Origin: an uncultured Verrucomicrobiota bacterium
GTDB taxonomy: Bacteria; Verrucomicrobiota; Verrucomicrobiae; Verrucomicrobiales; DEV007
Reading direction: 5' to 3'
Assembly (NCBI GenBank): GCA_902591645.1
Contig: CACJBM010000037.1
Span: 1 to 20,899 of the forward strand
Length of the DNA stretch: 20,899 nt
Shown: positions 1 through 10,778 of the stretch, in pieces
Layout: every line of letters starts with the position of its first letter
Numbering within the stretch: the stretch's first letter is position 1
The notes under the pieces: model-generated
The model's input: only the letters and a program-made list of their open reading frames with translations
Database searches by the model: none
Told to the model about the DNA's origin: nothing
Position numbers and translations under genes: made by a program

Positions 1-3000
1 GCTCCATAGATTCCCTCACTACTCATCTCAAAGGACCCATTAATCTCGGTAAGACGAATCAATTCATTGTTTCCACTTGTTATACTTAAAGCACCATTGA
101 AAACTCCTCCACTCACCTCACCTTCCAAGTCCTTCTCAAAAGTGAAGGCCCCACTGAGGCTCTGACCCGCTACCTCCAAGCTAAGATCATCACCCTCAAA
201 CTTCACATAAGGTCCCTCAGGCAAGTTCATTCCTTCCTCTATAATCGGTCCTTCCCTTTTCACATCATTGATCTTTAAATCCATGTGTCCGGAAAAACGG
301 ACCTCAGGCGCATTCACTTCGACTGTACCGGCTGCTTTCAACGCCACTCCGTCAGGCATCGATAACAGGGCGCCGGAACCTCCACGCAGCGTCACAAAAT
401 TACTCGTCCCGTCTCCGAATGAAGCCTCCACATTCGTTAATTCAAAATTTAACGAGTCATCCTCTTCTCCACCATCACTGGTGAAGCGACTCACAATAAA
501 GTTCGCCTCCACTCTCTGACCCGCCACATCAATCTCTATCGGTGTCTCAAATCCTTTAATCTCATAAAAGGCCTCCTCAAACGTCGCCACCTGATCCTCC
601 ACAAAATGAACTGCTATGCTCTTTCCCTCCTCGCCAATTGACACTACCTGATCAATGACCTCTTCAAAGCTGTTATAACTAATTGATATCGGGCCACTCA
701 GGGACAATGCGCTGATACCAACAACGGACACCTGACCCTCAGCTTCAAGCGCATATACCGCATCGTCTCCCTCTCCCTTCTTCACTAATCCTATCGTCGC
801 GTCCGTGATCATCAGTCCGCGTGCTAATGGATTTAACTCTCCATCCTCCGTCCGCAATGAACCTTCTCCTATAAAGAGTGTCGTGTCCTCTGAACCAAAG
901 ACCTTGTACCCGTCCTGTGACTCGTAGGAAATATTACCTTCAATGGTCACTACTCCTCCGAGATTCAGTGAAGCTCCAATCAAGGATGCGGAAAATACTT
1001 TTTCAGGCCCACTAAATAAAACACTAAAGCTGTCCTCTCCGACAGATAACTCCTCATCAACCGCTGAACCCGTATTATTAAATCGAAGGACAAGAGTTCC
1101 TCCCGCTTTGAGGCTCGGCACATCCGCTACCAATTTAGCTTCGAGTGATCCGGCCACCCCTTCACTTGTCACTAGAATCGCACCAATTCCCTTCTCCAAG
1201 GTTCCGGCAGCTCCATTCACATCCACCGATGCCTCCACATTACTTGCCGCTACCTTCGTGACCCCGTCACTCTGCTCAAAGGCAAAATTACCACTCAGTT
1301 CAGCAGGCAAACCCCTTGACCTTAAATTTCCAAGTTCCGCCATTGCTTCAAATAAAGACACCCTCACAAATGAACCCGATTCAATATCAACGACCCCTAA
1401 CGTTGGTGAAGCCGTAAAATTGACCGATTCAGAAAGTGTATTAACAATGACCTGCCCTGAATCGGCAGTAAAAAACATTCCGGGAATATCAATGTAAGGA
1501 TCCTTAAACTCAAGAATCCCTGATGCTCCTCCAGTCTTGATAACTATTGCACCGGTAGCATCTGAAACACTAACAATTTCTTTATTCCCATCATTAAATG
1601 CTACTCCCACATGATCCGCAGTTGCCACGACAGAGCCGTCATCTTCCTGCCTGAACTGGAAATCACCAGTGAGCTTCTGCCCCGAAATCGATAGATCAAC
1701 TCCTTGGCCATTTATAATGAACGTATCAGGCCCGGCCCGAATTAAAATCTCTGTTTCAGGCCATTGCGTTATGACTTTTCTATCTACGGGAACATCCTTA
1801 GTATTGACCTGAAGCTCAAAATCGCCAGAAGCCTCGATGCCAGGAACCTCAACACGGACAGTCCCAAGGACACTGGCCGATAAACCGGTTCGATCAAGTA
1901 TCATTGCGCCTGAACCTTCGACAAGTCCCAGCTCGGCCCGATCTTCAGATCCGAAGTAAGCGGATACTCCCGAGGCTTCAACGATCACTTCAGAACCTCC
2001 GCCATCAAGACTAGATTCTTCGAAAACAAAGTCTCCACTCATTGACTGCCCAGAAACATCCAAAGTGACCCCTGAACCTGCTACTCGTGTGAAAGGGCCT
2101 TGGCTGACTGAGAAACTCTGTAATTCTCCATCAATAAAGAAGTTCTCATTTATTGCTGATCCCGTGCCATTATATTCAAAAATAAATTCGCCCGAAGTCT
2201 CTACACTTTCCGCAGAAATTACTAAATCTCCAGAAACGGAAGCGACTGTACTTTCCTGAAGAAGAAGCACATCTCCTTCACCATTCCTCAATGAGATTAT
2301 TTCTTGATTCTCATCACCGAAATCAGTTTGGAAATTATCGAAATGAATTCTGTAATATCTTTCTTTGGTCGATTTTTGACGCTTGACTGAAACGTTACCA
2401 AACATTGTCTGCGCCCCAAGACTCATCGCCATGGCTTCACCCATGAACTCGAAGAAAGGGTCACCTTCTGAGCTCAGAGATTCAGACTTTTCAAAAGAAA
2501 CGTCCACTGGATCATCTTTACCTGAAACTTCAATACTTTCAGATACACTATCACTGAAGGAATTTAATCGGACATGGACAGGGCCACTGAGCGAAGTCTC
2601 AGGGACACCAATTAGCTGAACCGTTCCAGTCGCATCCAGCGCATACTCTGCATCTTCACCTTCTCCGCTCTTCACTAATCCTATTGTCGCTCCTGATATG
2701 AGAAAACCCCTAGCTAATGGATTGTCCAAACCATTTTCCAGAACCATTGGACCATCACCAACGAACAGAGTCACATCAGAGGCCCCTAACACTTCATTTT
2801 CTCCAGAACTAGTGAAAGAAAAAGAACCTTCAATTGTTATTATATCATTAATATTAAGTTTAACTTCGGAGGCCAGAACGGTGAAATTTTTTCCTTGGGA
2901 CGAATCAAATTTTATATCTAGATCGGTCCCGTTAACGGTGACAGTCTCATCGACAGCTTCTCCAGTATTATTGATTCTGAGTATTAAAGTAGCGCCCGCC

Positions 3001-3780
3001 TCAAGGCCTCCGACTGCTAAATCAAGTTCTCCTTCAAGAACGCCCGCGAGGCCCCCGTTCCCAATAATCATTGCACCACTCCCTTTAATGAATTCCCCAT
3101 CAGCACCATTAACATCAACCTCAGACTCAATATCATTGAACCCAAGCATCAATTTACCGTCAGAAGATTCAAAGAAAAGATCACCGCTCAACTGTGCCAA
3201 TGAATCGTCAGGACCATTAAGACCCTTTAGTCCTAGATCCACTCCACTAAAGGATGCCCGCACAAAGGGCCCTGCAGGCAGCTCTGATTCACCGTCATCA
3301 AGCGTCACTGGAAATTTTCTGGTATTAAATTCTACTAGGACCTGATCAGTTCTAATGCCTGATGAAAAGTCAGCGCCCGGGACATTGGCCACAAAGTTGG
3401 AAACGTTCATATGACCGTCCATACCAAACTCATCGAGTGATAATGATCCGTTACCATTAGTCAGGCTGAGGTAAGTTGAATCACCTCGTCCCATTGACAA
3501 GTCCACGTCATCAAGGCTCACATCCATGCCTCCGTCATCCTTGGAAGAAAACATAATGTTACCCTTTATGTTCTGGCCGGCAAGATTTAGGTTCACCTGA
3601 CTCCCTCCAACTTCTATCACGGGTCCGGCCCTAATGCTCAGAGTCGACTCCATGAAAAAGGCCTGATTCACCGAATCTTCAAAGGTCTTTATTTTGACTT
3701 TGTAGAACCCCTCTGCTGATACATCAGGCAGTAGGAAATTAATCGACCCGTTAGCATCAACCGCTACACCTTTTGAATCA
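1..3780 (-). repeat. Two tandem diverged superblocks of about 1,890 bp in the giant gene
   Basis: Two consecutive blocks encode the same series of modules. The segment NPLARG[LF]xI, followed by TIGLVK, lies at about 781-836 and again at about 2671-2727, offset by 1,890 bases (630 codons). VDVNGA, followed by the NNTG[SE]AVDE region, recurs at about 1020-1227 and 2910-3120, offset by about 1,893 bases. The PF/SFVR segment recurs at about 1380 and 3270. Protein similarity is clear, but the DNA has diverged, so this is an old in-frame duplication. Further left the blocks may continue outside the window. Confidence 0.8.
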
Positions 3781-6700
3781 ATCAATGCGGCGCCTCGATC
3801 AACATTAACTTCAATGTATTTACTGCTATCATCCCCAACAAGAACCTTAGCATTCATGATTGATATTCCTACCCTGTCAGATGGAGATGAAAGCGCCTGA
3901 ATCATGAAATCACCGCTCAAGATTTGTGATCCGACTGAAATACGAACTCCTGCCCCCTTAATCGTCTCGGTTTCTGATGCGGAAACGTTTAATTCTAAGG
4001 AATTTCCACCAATAGTTAGCGAATGGTTCTGAGCAGATAGCGTATTATTAATTTTTGCAGAAAATAGTCCCTCCGCCTCAGCATCATCAACGTTGATTGT
4101 TATTACCGCCGAAAAGTCTGCAGCGATACCTGAACCATCAATTACCAGAGCCCCGGCTCCCTGATCCATAGAGACCAACTCCTTGGCTCCCAAATGAACT
4201 GTGCCATTTTCAACAGCAGCAAATAGCCTCGTGACATCCAATCCTGAACCCTTGCTAAGTTCTACCAAGAATGAAAAATCACCTGAAAAATCGCTATCAT
4301 TACTGAATTGAACCTTAGAATTATTGGTTGAAACCTTAAGATAGTTCTCTCCCTCAAAACGGTAGATTTTATTATTAAATATATGATCAAGCGAGGATTC
4401 TCTGGAATTGAATTCAACTTCTGCCGACGAAACAATTAATTGAGCCTCTTTAAGGCCTTTGAAATTCATGCTCCCGGAAAAAGAAGCCGCGACGCCCTTA
4501 TTATCCGCAAAGAGAACCCCATTCAAATCGGTCAATTCATAACTCACTCCTGAGTCCGAGCCTGCAATCGAACCGGAAAGGTCCAGTCTTTCCACCATCA
4601 CCTCCACCTTATCAAGACTCTCTCCAGTAACGGCCGAACTGAGGACCACTTCGAGATCAGCTCTTACTGTTGAATTCAGTAAGTTAAATTCCGTATCAGA
4701 GAGGCTCGCCGAGAAGTAAGGCCCTTCAGGTAAATTATAGACAGTCTGGACTCCCTCCGAAATAAGGACTCCATTAAATGCTTCATCCGTAGTGTTTAAC
4801 TTTAGACTAGAAATCCCACTCGCATTAAAATCAGCCACCGATAAATTAATTGTCCCGTCGAATGAACCTAAGTATCCGTCATTCAGGACATAAAAGAATC
4901 CTGTCACATCACCGACGTTGCCGGCCTGACCTGGAAGAGTAATATTGACTTTGGTTAACTCCACACGGACCTCCTTGAAGGACTCCTCAGAGGATCCGAG
5001 CGTCTCTTTTAAAAGTGCTCTATTTGCGTCCTCAGCAAGAGAAAAACTAATGGAACCACTGAATAATATTTCTCCCATCGACAAACTCAGATCTGACCCA
5101 CTCAACTCGAATGTCCCAGATTCAATGCCGTTAATAGCAGCGCCAGTACCGTTGAATCTGAAAGTTGGTGCTAGTTGATTTTTATCCAGATTAATGGCGC
5201 TGGGGTCATCGCCTGATCCGATATCAAGGCCCGTAAACTCACCGGTGACACCTTCATCCGTTATATGAAATGCCGCGCTATCAGCTTCCATTTTGAAGAT
5301 AGGGTCACCCTTAGTCGCACCAAATTTGGTCATGAGATCATTAATCTCGAAATGGAGGGCACCCTGACCATTAATAGTAGATCCAGATATTTTAATTTGC
5401 CCACTAACGTGAGCCGCACCCAAATCGGCAGAAAATGTCTCTGCCTCAATGAAAACGCCTTTGCCCTCATTCATTTCCAGATCAAATCCCGGCTCTGGTG
5501 ATATCACTATAAGCGAGGATTCAGAGGAATTGACCCTCATTGACAAATCATCAACTATAATTTCCACATCTTGTTGATCTTTTTTATATGAGAAATCTCC
5601 TCCCATCTGACCAACAATTTGATCACTAGTGAGGACCATTGCCCCAGACAAGGACATCCCTGATGAGGCATCCTCGATCCCGTTCGAGGCTATTTTAATA
5701 TTTTCCGCCTGAAACATGAGAACTTCCTCGCCATGAGTTCCACCACTGATCGGCTTACCATAAAACGCGCGCCCAGTATCAAGCTGCTCTGAAGTTGGAA
5801 TAAGGGTGCCTGACCGGATCACGAAATCTCCTTCAATCACTTCTCCCGCTGTTTGCAGCTCAACTCCATTACCCGACAACGCAACGTAAGGACCGGCAGG
5901 AAGTAATTTATCACTTAATGAAACACTCTCCTGACCACTGTTGAACTCGAGTCCAAATTGACCATTTAAGTCAAAAGAAGGCAGCCCTGATTTAAATAGG
6001 GTAGAGCCAACGTTAACATTTCCATAAACCTTATCATCCTCTAGGAAGAATTCCCCTTTAGCATTATTTAGTCCAAGTTCAGCAGTGCCTGCGGAAAAAC
6101 GAACAGAAAACTCCTCAAGAGACACCCCTATTTTACTTCCATCTAATCTGATTACCGCACTAGACTTTAATTCCTGCTCCCCAATTCCAATCGACATCTG
6201 AGCCACATTCACCTCTAGGCTCTGGGCCCCTTCCCCAAAATTAAATCTGACCCCTGAGCCATCAGCTTCTTTGGAGATCGTTTGATCAATTTTCAGATTG
6301 GTCTCATTTAACTCTAACCTTCCTGCCCCGGAAACTGTAGCTTCCCCAATATTTTCAGCGCCAAAATTTCCAGATGCTATCACAACATATTTACCCTTAT
6401 TTTCACCTTCTCCCACAAAACGGATCACCGAAATCTCGGCATCTTGAACATAGAAACCGGTAAAATCCAATTCCCTCGCCCAAGCATCATTTGAATTGTT
6501 TTCTGCCGACAAAAACAATTCGAACTCATCCCCAATCAATGTTTCAACCTCATACTCATCACCATCACCATCACCATCAACATTAACATCAATCACATCC
6601 TTCTGCCAATCCAATGCCCCTCTGATTTGAAGTCGGTCCCCAATTTTTAAATATGAGGCTTCAGTTTTCACTTTAAAATAATTTGCCGACGATTCCTGAT

Positions 6701-8662
6701 CGCTAAATTCCAAATCAATGTTCCCGCCTTGGAATGGAATGACACGATCGACCTCAGATAGAGTAGTGTTTGCTTTAACACTCAATCGAGCCCCTGCAGA
6801 GAAATTTTCATTCGCAAGGTTCGCCGATCCGAACAACTGCATCGCCACACCGTTAACGTCAGCCAAAATCACACCCGATCCGTCGGACAAGCTTAAATTC
6901 TCTGCCTCTATCGATATTCCTGAAAAGGCAAAAATATACTCATGGCCGGAGAATTGTGATTCAGAGGCATGAAATTCAAATTTGCCTCGGGCAGGCAAAT
7001 CAGCCAAAGTCATTGAGGAATTTGCATTGCTAGTGTCACCTGAAATTAGAAAACGCCTGTTTCCAAATCCATCATCAACATAATCCACGTCGACATTCAT
7101 TTGAGGAATTGTAAGGCCATTAAAATTTGATTTTATCAGAGCCCCCGCGAAATCAATGGCAAGATCCTTGTTCGAATCGATTTGAATTTTTCCATTAATC
7201 TCTTCCAAAGCAACGTCAGTCCTTGGCGAATCAGAGAAAATAATTTCACCGTCACTAACAACTAATGACAACCCCTCAGAATTTTGTTGATTCAAATAAA
7301 CACCAAGACTCAGCTCCATCGCTACCTCATCGGAGCGCATAAAAATCTCTTCACCTATTATCTGAGCCGAATCCTGTTCAAGATTATTGACATCTCTAGA
7401 CAATCCTCCAGCTTCCAAAGTTAGATTATCAATTCTTTCATCTAATTGATTCCAAGAAACCCGAACACTTACCTCTCGGTCATTCTCATCATCAAATGAA
7501 GTGAGATTTAAATCCGAACCGTAGCTATTTAACTTTCCTTCCCCGGTTATTGCAAAACCTCCAATATCACGATCAAATAGAACCGCAATATTTGCCCGAG
7601 AAACTCTTATCCCCGCCTCATCTCCAGTAAATATCGAATCATTGGCAGTTGGTCCCATGAATAATGAACCGTTTTCAAGGAGCATGTATGCATAGTCCCC
7701 ATTGTGTCCTGATGAAAAGAACCCACTCAATTCAACGGAACCGATTAAAATGCTACCATAAAAGCTCTTCTCTGATATCTCCTCTAAGTTCTTGTTCCCT
7801 TCCAGAACATTCTCAAAGAGCTGATTCAACAACACTTCACCCGTATCAATTTTAATGACTTCTTGGTTCGGATTAGCCTCAAAATTAATGACAGCATCGG
7901 CAACTGAAGTGTCGACGACTCTGAGCTTGTAGGAGCTATTATCCAATAAAGGTAATAGGACCAGTCCTTCTCCAAGGTCAAGCCCCTCGATCTGCGAGAA
8001 GTCCCCGAATGACTCACCAAATGTCATGAATTCAAACTCATCACCGGCTTGAGGAGTAAATGAATCCGATAAACTAATCTCTAACTTACCTCCCAGTTCA
8101 GCATTTTCATCAATCACTATACGATCGAATTCATGCTCATCAGTTCCTTCAATTTCCAACTCAAGGACTCCTGAGTCCTCATACGTCACCTCTATAGCTT
8201 GGAAAATACCTGGACTGTAACCAGGGGAAAGTACTCCCTCGTTAATGAGGTGGCCCGGTATATTTCCGGACCCCTTAAGGACAACGTTCTCACTAACATA
8301 AAACAAACCATCGTCACTAACTTCAGCAGTCCCATTCAGTTCAAGAACTTCTGATTTATCAGAAGTCGATTCACTCCAGTCAACTAGTTCGGCTTGGGAA
8401 AAAATAGAATCCTCATTAGCGCCATCAGCTGGCTCTTCGTCATTACTCCGCTCAACAATAAATTCTTTCGGGTGGGCAGAATCATCTGTGAAAAGATCAT
8501 TGTCTAAAACATCATAACCCGGTTCAATTTGCTCAATAGGAGCATCTATTGGTGCAGCAGATAAAAGAATCTTTGGCTCAAGTTGTTCAACACAAAAAAT
8601 GTTTTTATCCGCCCAATCTTGATAGACTGGACCATCACCCAAATCAGCACTGGAGGGGACAT
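1..8662 (-). CDS. Giant LEPR-XLL-type repetitive surface/secreted protein (partial, 3' end outside window; frameshift near start)
   Basis: The minus-strand frame is open from 8678 to the left edge, about 2,890 codons, with no in-frame stop seen. Near the N-terminus is LEPKILLSA (8556-8582), matching the LEPR-XLL motif that marks the start of very large exoproteins. An acidic linker follows, then a beta-rich module (about 7900-8400) with a PGYSPG turn, as in PEP-CTERM and autotransporter-like beta repeats. The remainder is glycine-, serine- and asparagine-rich beta modules of about 110-125 residues. No signal peptide is visible, and the only cysteine I saw is four residues before the LEPK motif. 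The LEPK frame has no ATG between its upstream stop (8679-8681) and the motif. The ATG at 8660-8662, nine bases after GAGG, is one frame off, so a minus-one shift around 8602-8606 is needed. It is the last visible gene of the tolC operon, 127 bases after the SecA-like gene, and is the probable transport substrate (inference). The role may be adhesion or cell-surface structure; the exact function is unknown. Confidence 0.85.
6558..6579 (+). repeat. Short hexanucleotide repeat inside the giant gene
   Basis: ATCACC is repeated a little over three times. On the coding strand it encodes alternating Gly-Asp (GDGDGD) within an acidic VDGDGDGDEYE stretch. Such Asp-Gly runs can bind calcium in secreted repeat proteins, but no full RTX or EF-hand motif is seen. 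The repeat length is a multiple of three, so copy-number change would keep the frame. Confidence 0.7.
8550..8582 (-). other. LEPR-XLL-type N-terminal motif of the giant protein
   Basis: These codons read LEPKILLSAAP, about residue 28 onward if translation starts at the 8662 ATG and shifts frame. LEPR-XLL is a recognised N-terminal signature of very large repetitive exoproteins; here Lys replaces Arg. In the shifted reading it is preceded by basic residues (SIKIGRIK). A role as targeting or processing signal for the neighbouring export genes is inference. Confidence 0.75.
8594..8606 (-). other. Homopolymer-rich frame junction at the 5' end of the giant gene
   Basis: On the minus strand the sequence is five A's, C, A, six T's. 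Upstream, the ATG frame (ATG at 8662, preceded by GAGG) reads MSPPVLIWVMVQSIKIGRIK and stops soon after at a TAG. The LEPK frame is one base behind. One extra A or T here, or a minus-one slip of tRNA-Lys on A-AAA, would join the two frames directly ahead of the LEPK motif. The canonical seven-base slippery pattern is not present in phase, so a sequencing or assembly indel is as likely as biological frameshifting. Confidence 0.5.
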
Positions 8663-8789
8663 CAGACAAGTCCTCAATTCAACTAAAAAAAGCATTAAAT
8701 CACAAGCTTAAAGCCCTCCCAAACCAGCCTAAATCGAATTGAAAAAAGTAAGATTTGAGAATGTTGAAATCCCAATTATCCCTTGAAAA
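8663..8789 (-). other. Spacer between the SecA-like gene and the giant gene
   Basis: This is 127 bases, the longest gap within the operon. It contains GAGG nine bases upstream of the ATG at 8662, a run of seven T's, and a second ATG at about 8695 in the same frame as the 8662 ATG. The LEPK frame has stops here (TGA at 8679-8681 and 8700-8702). I saw no convincing hairpin terminator or sigma-70 promoter. Confidence 0.5.
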
Positions 8790-10778
8790 TCAACGATCCC
8801 CAGCAAAACCAAGGCCCGACCTCATCTTCTCTTCATTATCAGAGACAGATTTGCGTCTGGAGCGGTCCAAATTTTCAGCTCTGAGTTGAGCTAAAAACAT
8901 CAAAAAATGGAGAATATAACTTCGTTTTCCTCGAGCGGAATTCTTCAACAAAAGCCATCTACAAATATGAAGAATCGTTGATGGTAAGTTTTTTGAAAAC
9001 AAATCATCCGTCACGGAATAGAATGCCGATGTACTGCCAGGATCTCCCTGCCTAGCAGCACGTCCAAATAATTGACGGTCAACTCTCCTACTCTCATGAG
9101 GTTCAGTTGCCATCACATGAATGCCACCCAAATCTTTTACCCCATGACCAAGTTCAATGTCAGTTCCCCTGCCCGCCATATTAGTTGCAATGGTCAATCG
9201 TTTCAATTTGCCTGCCTCAGAAATAATCCTAGCCTCCTCATTTAATTTTCGAGCATTCAAGACATGGCAATCTATGTCATTATCTTTAAACAAATCATTT
9301 AACCTCTCACTGGCTTTCACGCTTCGAGTACCGATCAGAACTGGCTGCCCAGTACCAATCCTTGATTTAATACTCTCCAGGACCGCCTTTTCTTTTTCCT
9401 TTAATGAATCAAAAAATAACGTCTTCTCGTGCTGCCTAATATTCGGTTTATTCCTCGGTATTTTAACTACAGGCATTCCATAAATATGCCAAATCTCATT
9501 TGAAATCTCTCTCGCTGTTCCGGTAGCGCCAGAAAGATTACCGTATTTTTTAAAGAATGATTGAAAACTGATCTGGGCAACTGTTTGGGTTGGATTTGTG
9601 ATTTCCACACCCTCCTTTGCCTCAACCATCTGGTGCAGCCCCATTTTCCAACTCCTGTTTGGCATTGGTCTACCTGTAGATTCATCAACTATGACAACTT
9701 TATCATCCTCGATGATGTACTGCTCTCCAAGCTTAAAGAAATATTTGGCCTCGAGAGCCAATTGAACCATATGGGATCTTCTCTTCTGACATTTCCATAT
9801 GGGAATATCAGGAAATTCAATCCCATGAAGCATTCGTTTCCGAGCCACAGGCAATAACTTAATTGAACGGGACCGGCTCATAATCAAATAATCGACTCCC
9901 TCACTCATCTCATCAGCTATAGCCAATGCTGCATTACACACTTCAGATAAATCATAGTCTCCCTGATCTTGACTAATAATTAATGGAGTAACGGCTTCAT
10001 CGATCAAACAATTATCAGCTTCATCAATAAATGCTCTATGCAATCCACGTTGCATCGTTCTAGGCTGTTCGCCTTGAATGAAATTCAATAGAAAATGCCG
10101 CTTTGCTGATCTTCCCCAGTCATCCAAAGTTATCTTATCCCTGAGATAGTCTGCCGCGACTTCTTTTGCCGTCGTATATGTGACCATCGATCCATACGCT
10201 TTTCGACGGTCCGGGGGCGAGCTGTCTCCAACGACGTGAGAAAAAGTCACTCCGAGCATTCCGAAGAGTGGCTTCATTAGTTTTGCGTCTCGGGAAGCCA
10301 GATAATCATTAGCTGTTATCACGTGAACAGGATCTCCTGACCACGACGACAGTGCTGCTGCCATTGCTATTGAAAGAGTTTTACCCTCACCCGTATCCAA
10401 CTCAGCAAGATAGCCCTTAGAAAGAGCAATGACCGCAAGTATTTGAACGGGAAAAGGAGTCATTCCAAGCTCTCTCCTAGAAGCTTCATAAACCAAAGCC
10501 AAACTCATCGCGCTCAGTTCGCCCGGACTTTCTTGCTTAAGTGTAAAAAGATTCTTCTGATATTTTATTTTATGCTTAAGAGTCGAATCAGATTCATCTG
10601 AAAGCTCATCCGCAATCATTATACAGTCATCAACTAGACCCTGCATCTTTCCAACGACTGAACTCCTTCGTTTCCACCTGCCAACTACTCCCCTCAGAGC
10701 AAAGCCTGTACCCTTTGCCTCTTCATTTGATTCTTTTTCAAAAAAGATTTTATTATATTCACTAGGTAATGAATTCAT
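8790..10778 (-). CDS. Accessory SecA-like ATPase, C-terminally shortened
   Basis: 662 residues from the chosen ATG, against roughly 850-900 for housekeeping SecA. Motor motifs are intact: Walker A TGEGKT (about 129-134), Walker B IDEADNCLIDEA with DEAD (252-255), VIVDESTGR (about 362-370), GATGTA at the start of the second RecA fold, TNMAGRGTDI (532-541) and QLFGRAARQGDPG (569-581). A region between Walker B and VIVDE corresponds to the preprotein cross-linking domain. The protein ends soon after motif VI, so most of the helical scaffold, two-helix finger and zinc/SecB-binding tail are missing. I chose the ATG at 10776-10778 because it overlaps the upstream stop as TAATG, indicating coupled translation; the longer frame begins with a GTG at 10835 inside the upstream gene. 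In an operon with HlyD/TolC parts and no ABC transporter, it probably powers export of the downstream giant protein (inference). Confidence 0.9.
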   Translation of the reverse strand: MNSLPSEYNKIFFEKESNEEAKGTGFALRGVVGRWKRRSSVVGKMQGLVDDCIMIADELSDESDSTLKHKIKYQKNLFTLKQESPGELSAMSLALVYEASRRELGMTPFPVQILAVIALSKGYLAELDTGEGKTLSIAMAAALSSWSGDPVHVITANDYLASRDAKLMKPLFGMLGVTFSHVVGDSSPPDRRKAYGSMVTYTTAKEVAADYLRDKITLDDWGRSAKRHFLLNFIQGEQPRTMQRGLHRAFIDEADNCLIDEAVTPLIISQDQGDYDLSEVCNAALAIADEMSEGVDYLIMSRSRSIKLLPVARKRMLHGIEFPDIPIWKCQKRRSHMVQLALEAKYFFKLGEQYIIEDDKVVIVDESTGRPMPNRSWKMGLHQMVEAKEGVEITNPTQTVAQISFQSFFKKYGNLSGATGTAREISNEIWHIYGMPVVKIPRNKPNIRQHEKTLFFDSLKEKEKAVLESIKSRIGTGQPVLIGTRSVKASERLNDLFKDNDIDCHVLNARKLNEEARIISEAGKLKRLTIATNMAGRGTDIELGHGVKDLGGIHVMATEPHESRRVDRQLFGRAARQGDPGSTSAFYSVTDDLFSKNLPSTILHICRWLLLKNSARGKRSYILHFLMFLAQLRAENLDRSRRKSVSDNEEKMRSGLGFAGDR

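Noticed and set aside
6558..6579. Tandem ATCACC units considered as a CRISPR or regulatory repeat
   Set aside because: There are no spacers and the repeat is in frame in a coding region, encoding Gly-Asp pairs.
8594..8606. Canonical programmed minus-one frameshift site (X-XXY-YYZ)
   Set aside because: In the ATG frame the codons are ATA AAA ACA TTT TTT, which does not fit the seven-base pattern; only a simple A-AAA slip or an indel remains possible.
1..8650. Several plus-strand frames of 60-215 codons opposite the giant gene
   Set aside because: They are scattered in different frames, have low-complexity Ser/Pro/Thr-rich translations, and lie antisense to a continuous, repeat-structured minus-strand frame.
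8790..10778. Housekeeping secA
   Set aside because: It lacks the C-terminal scaffold, finger and zinc tail and sits in an export operon; several motif residues differ from the typical SecA form (GRAARQGDPG in place of GRSGRQGDPG).
8790..10778. Truncated pseudogene of secA
   Set aside because: All ATPase motifs are intact, the frame is unbroken and the start is coupled to the upstream stop, which argues for a maintained gene.
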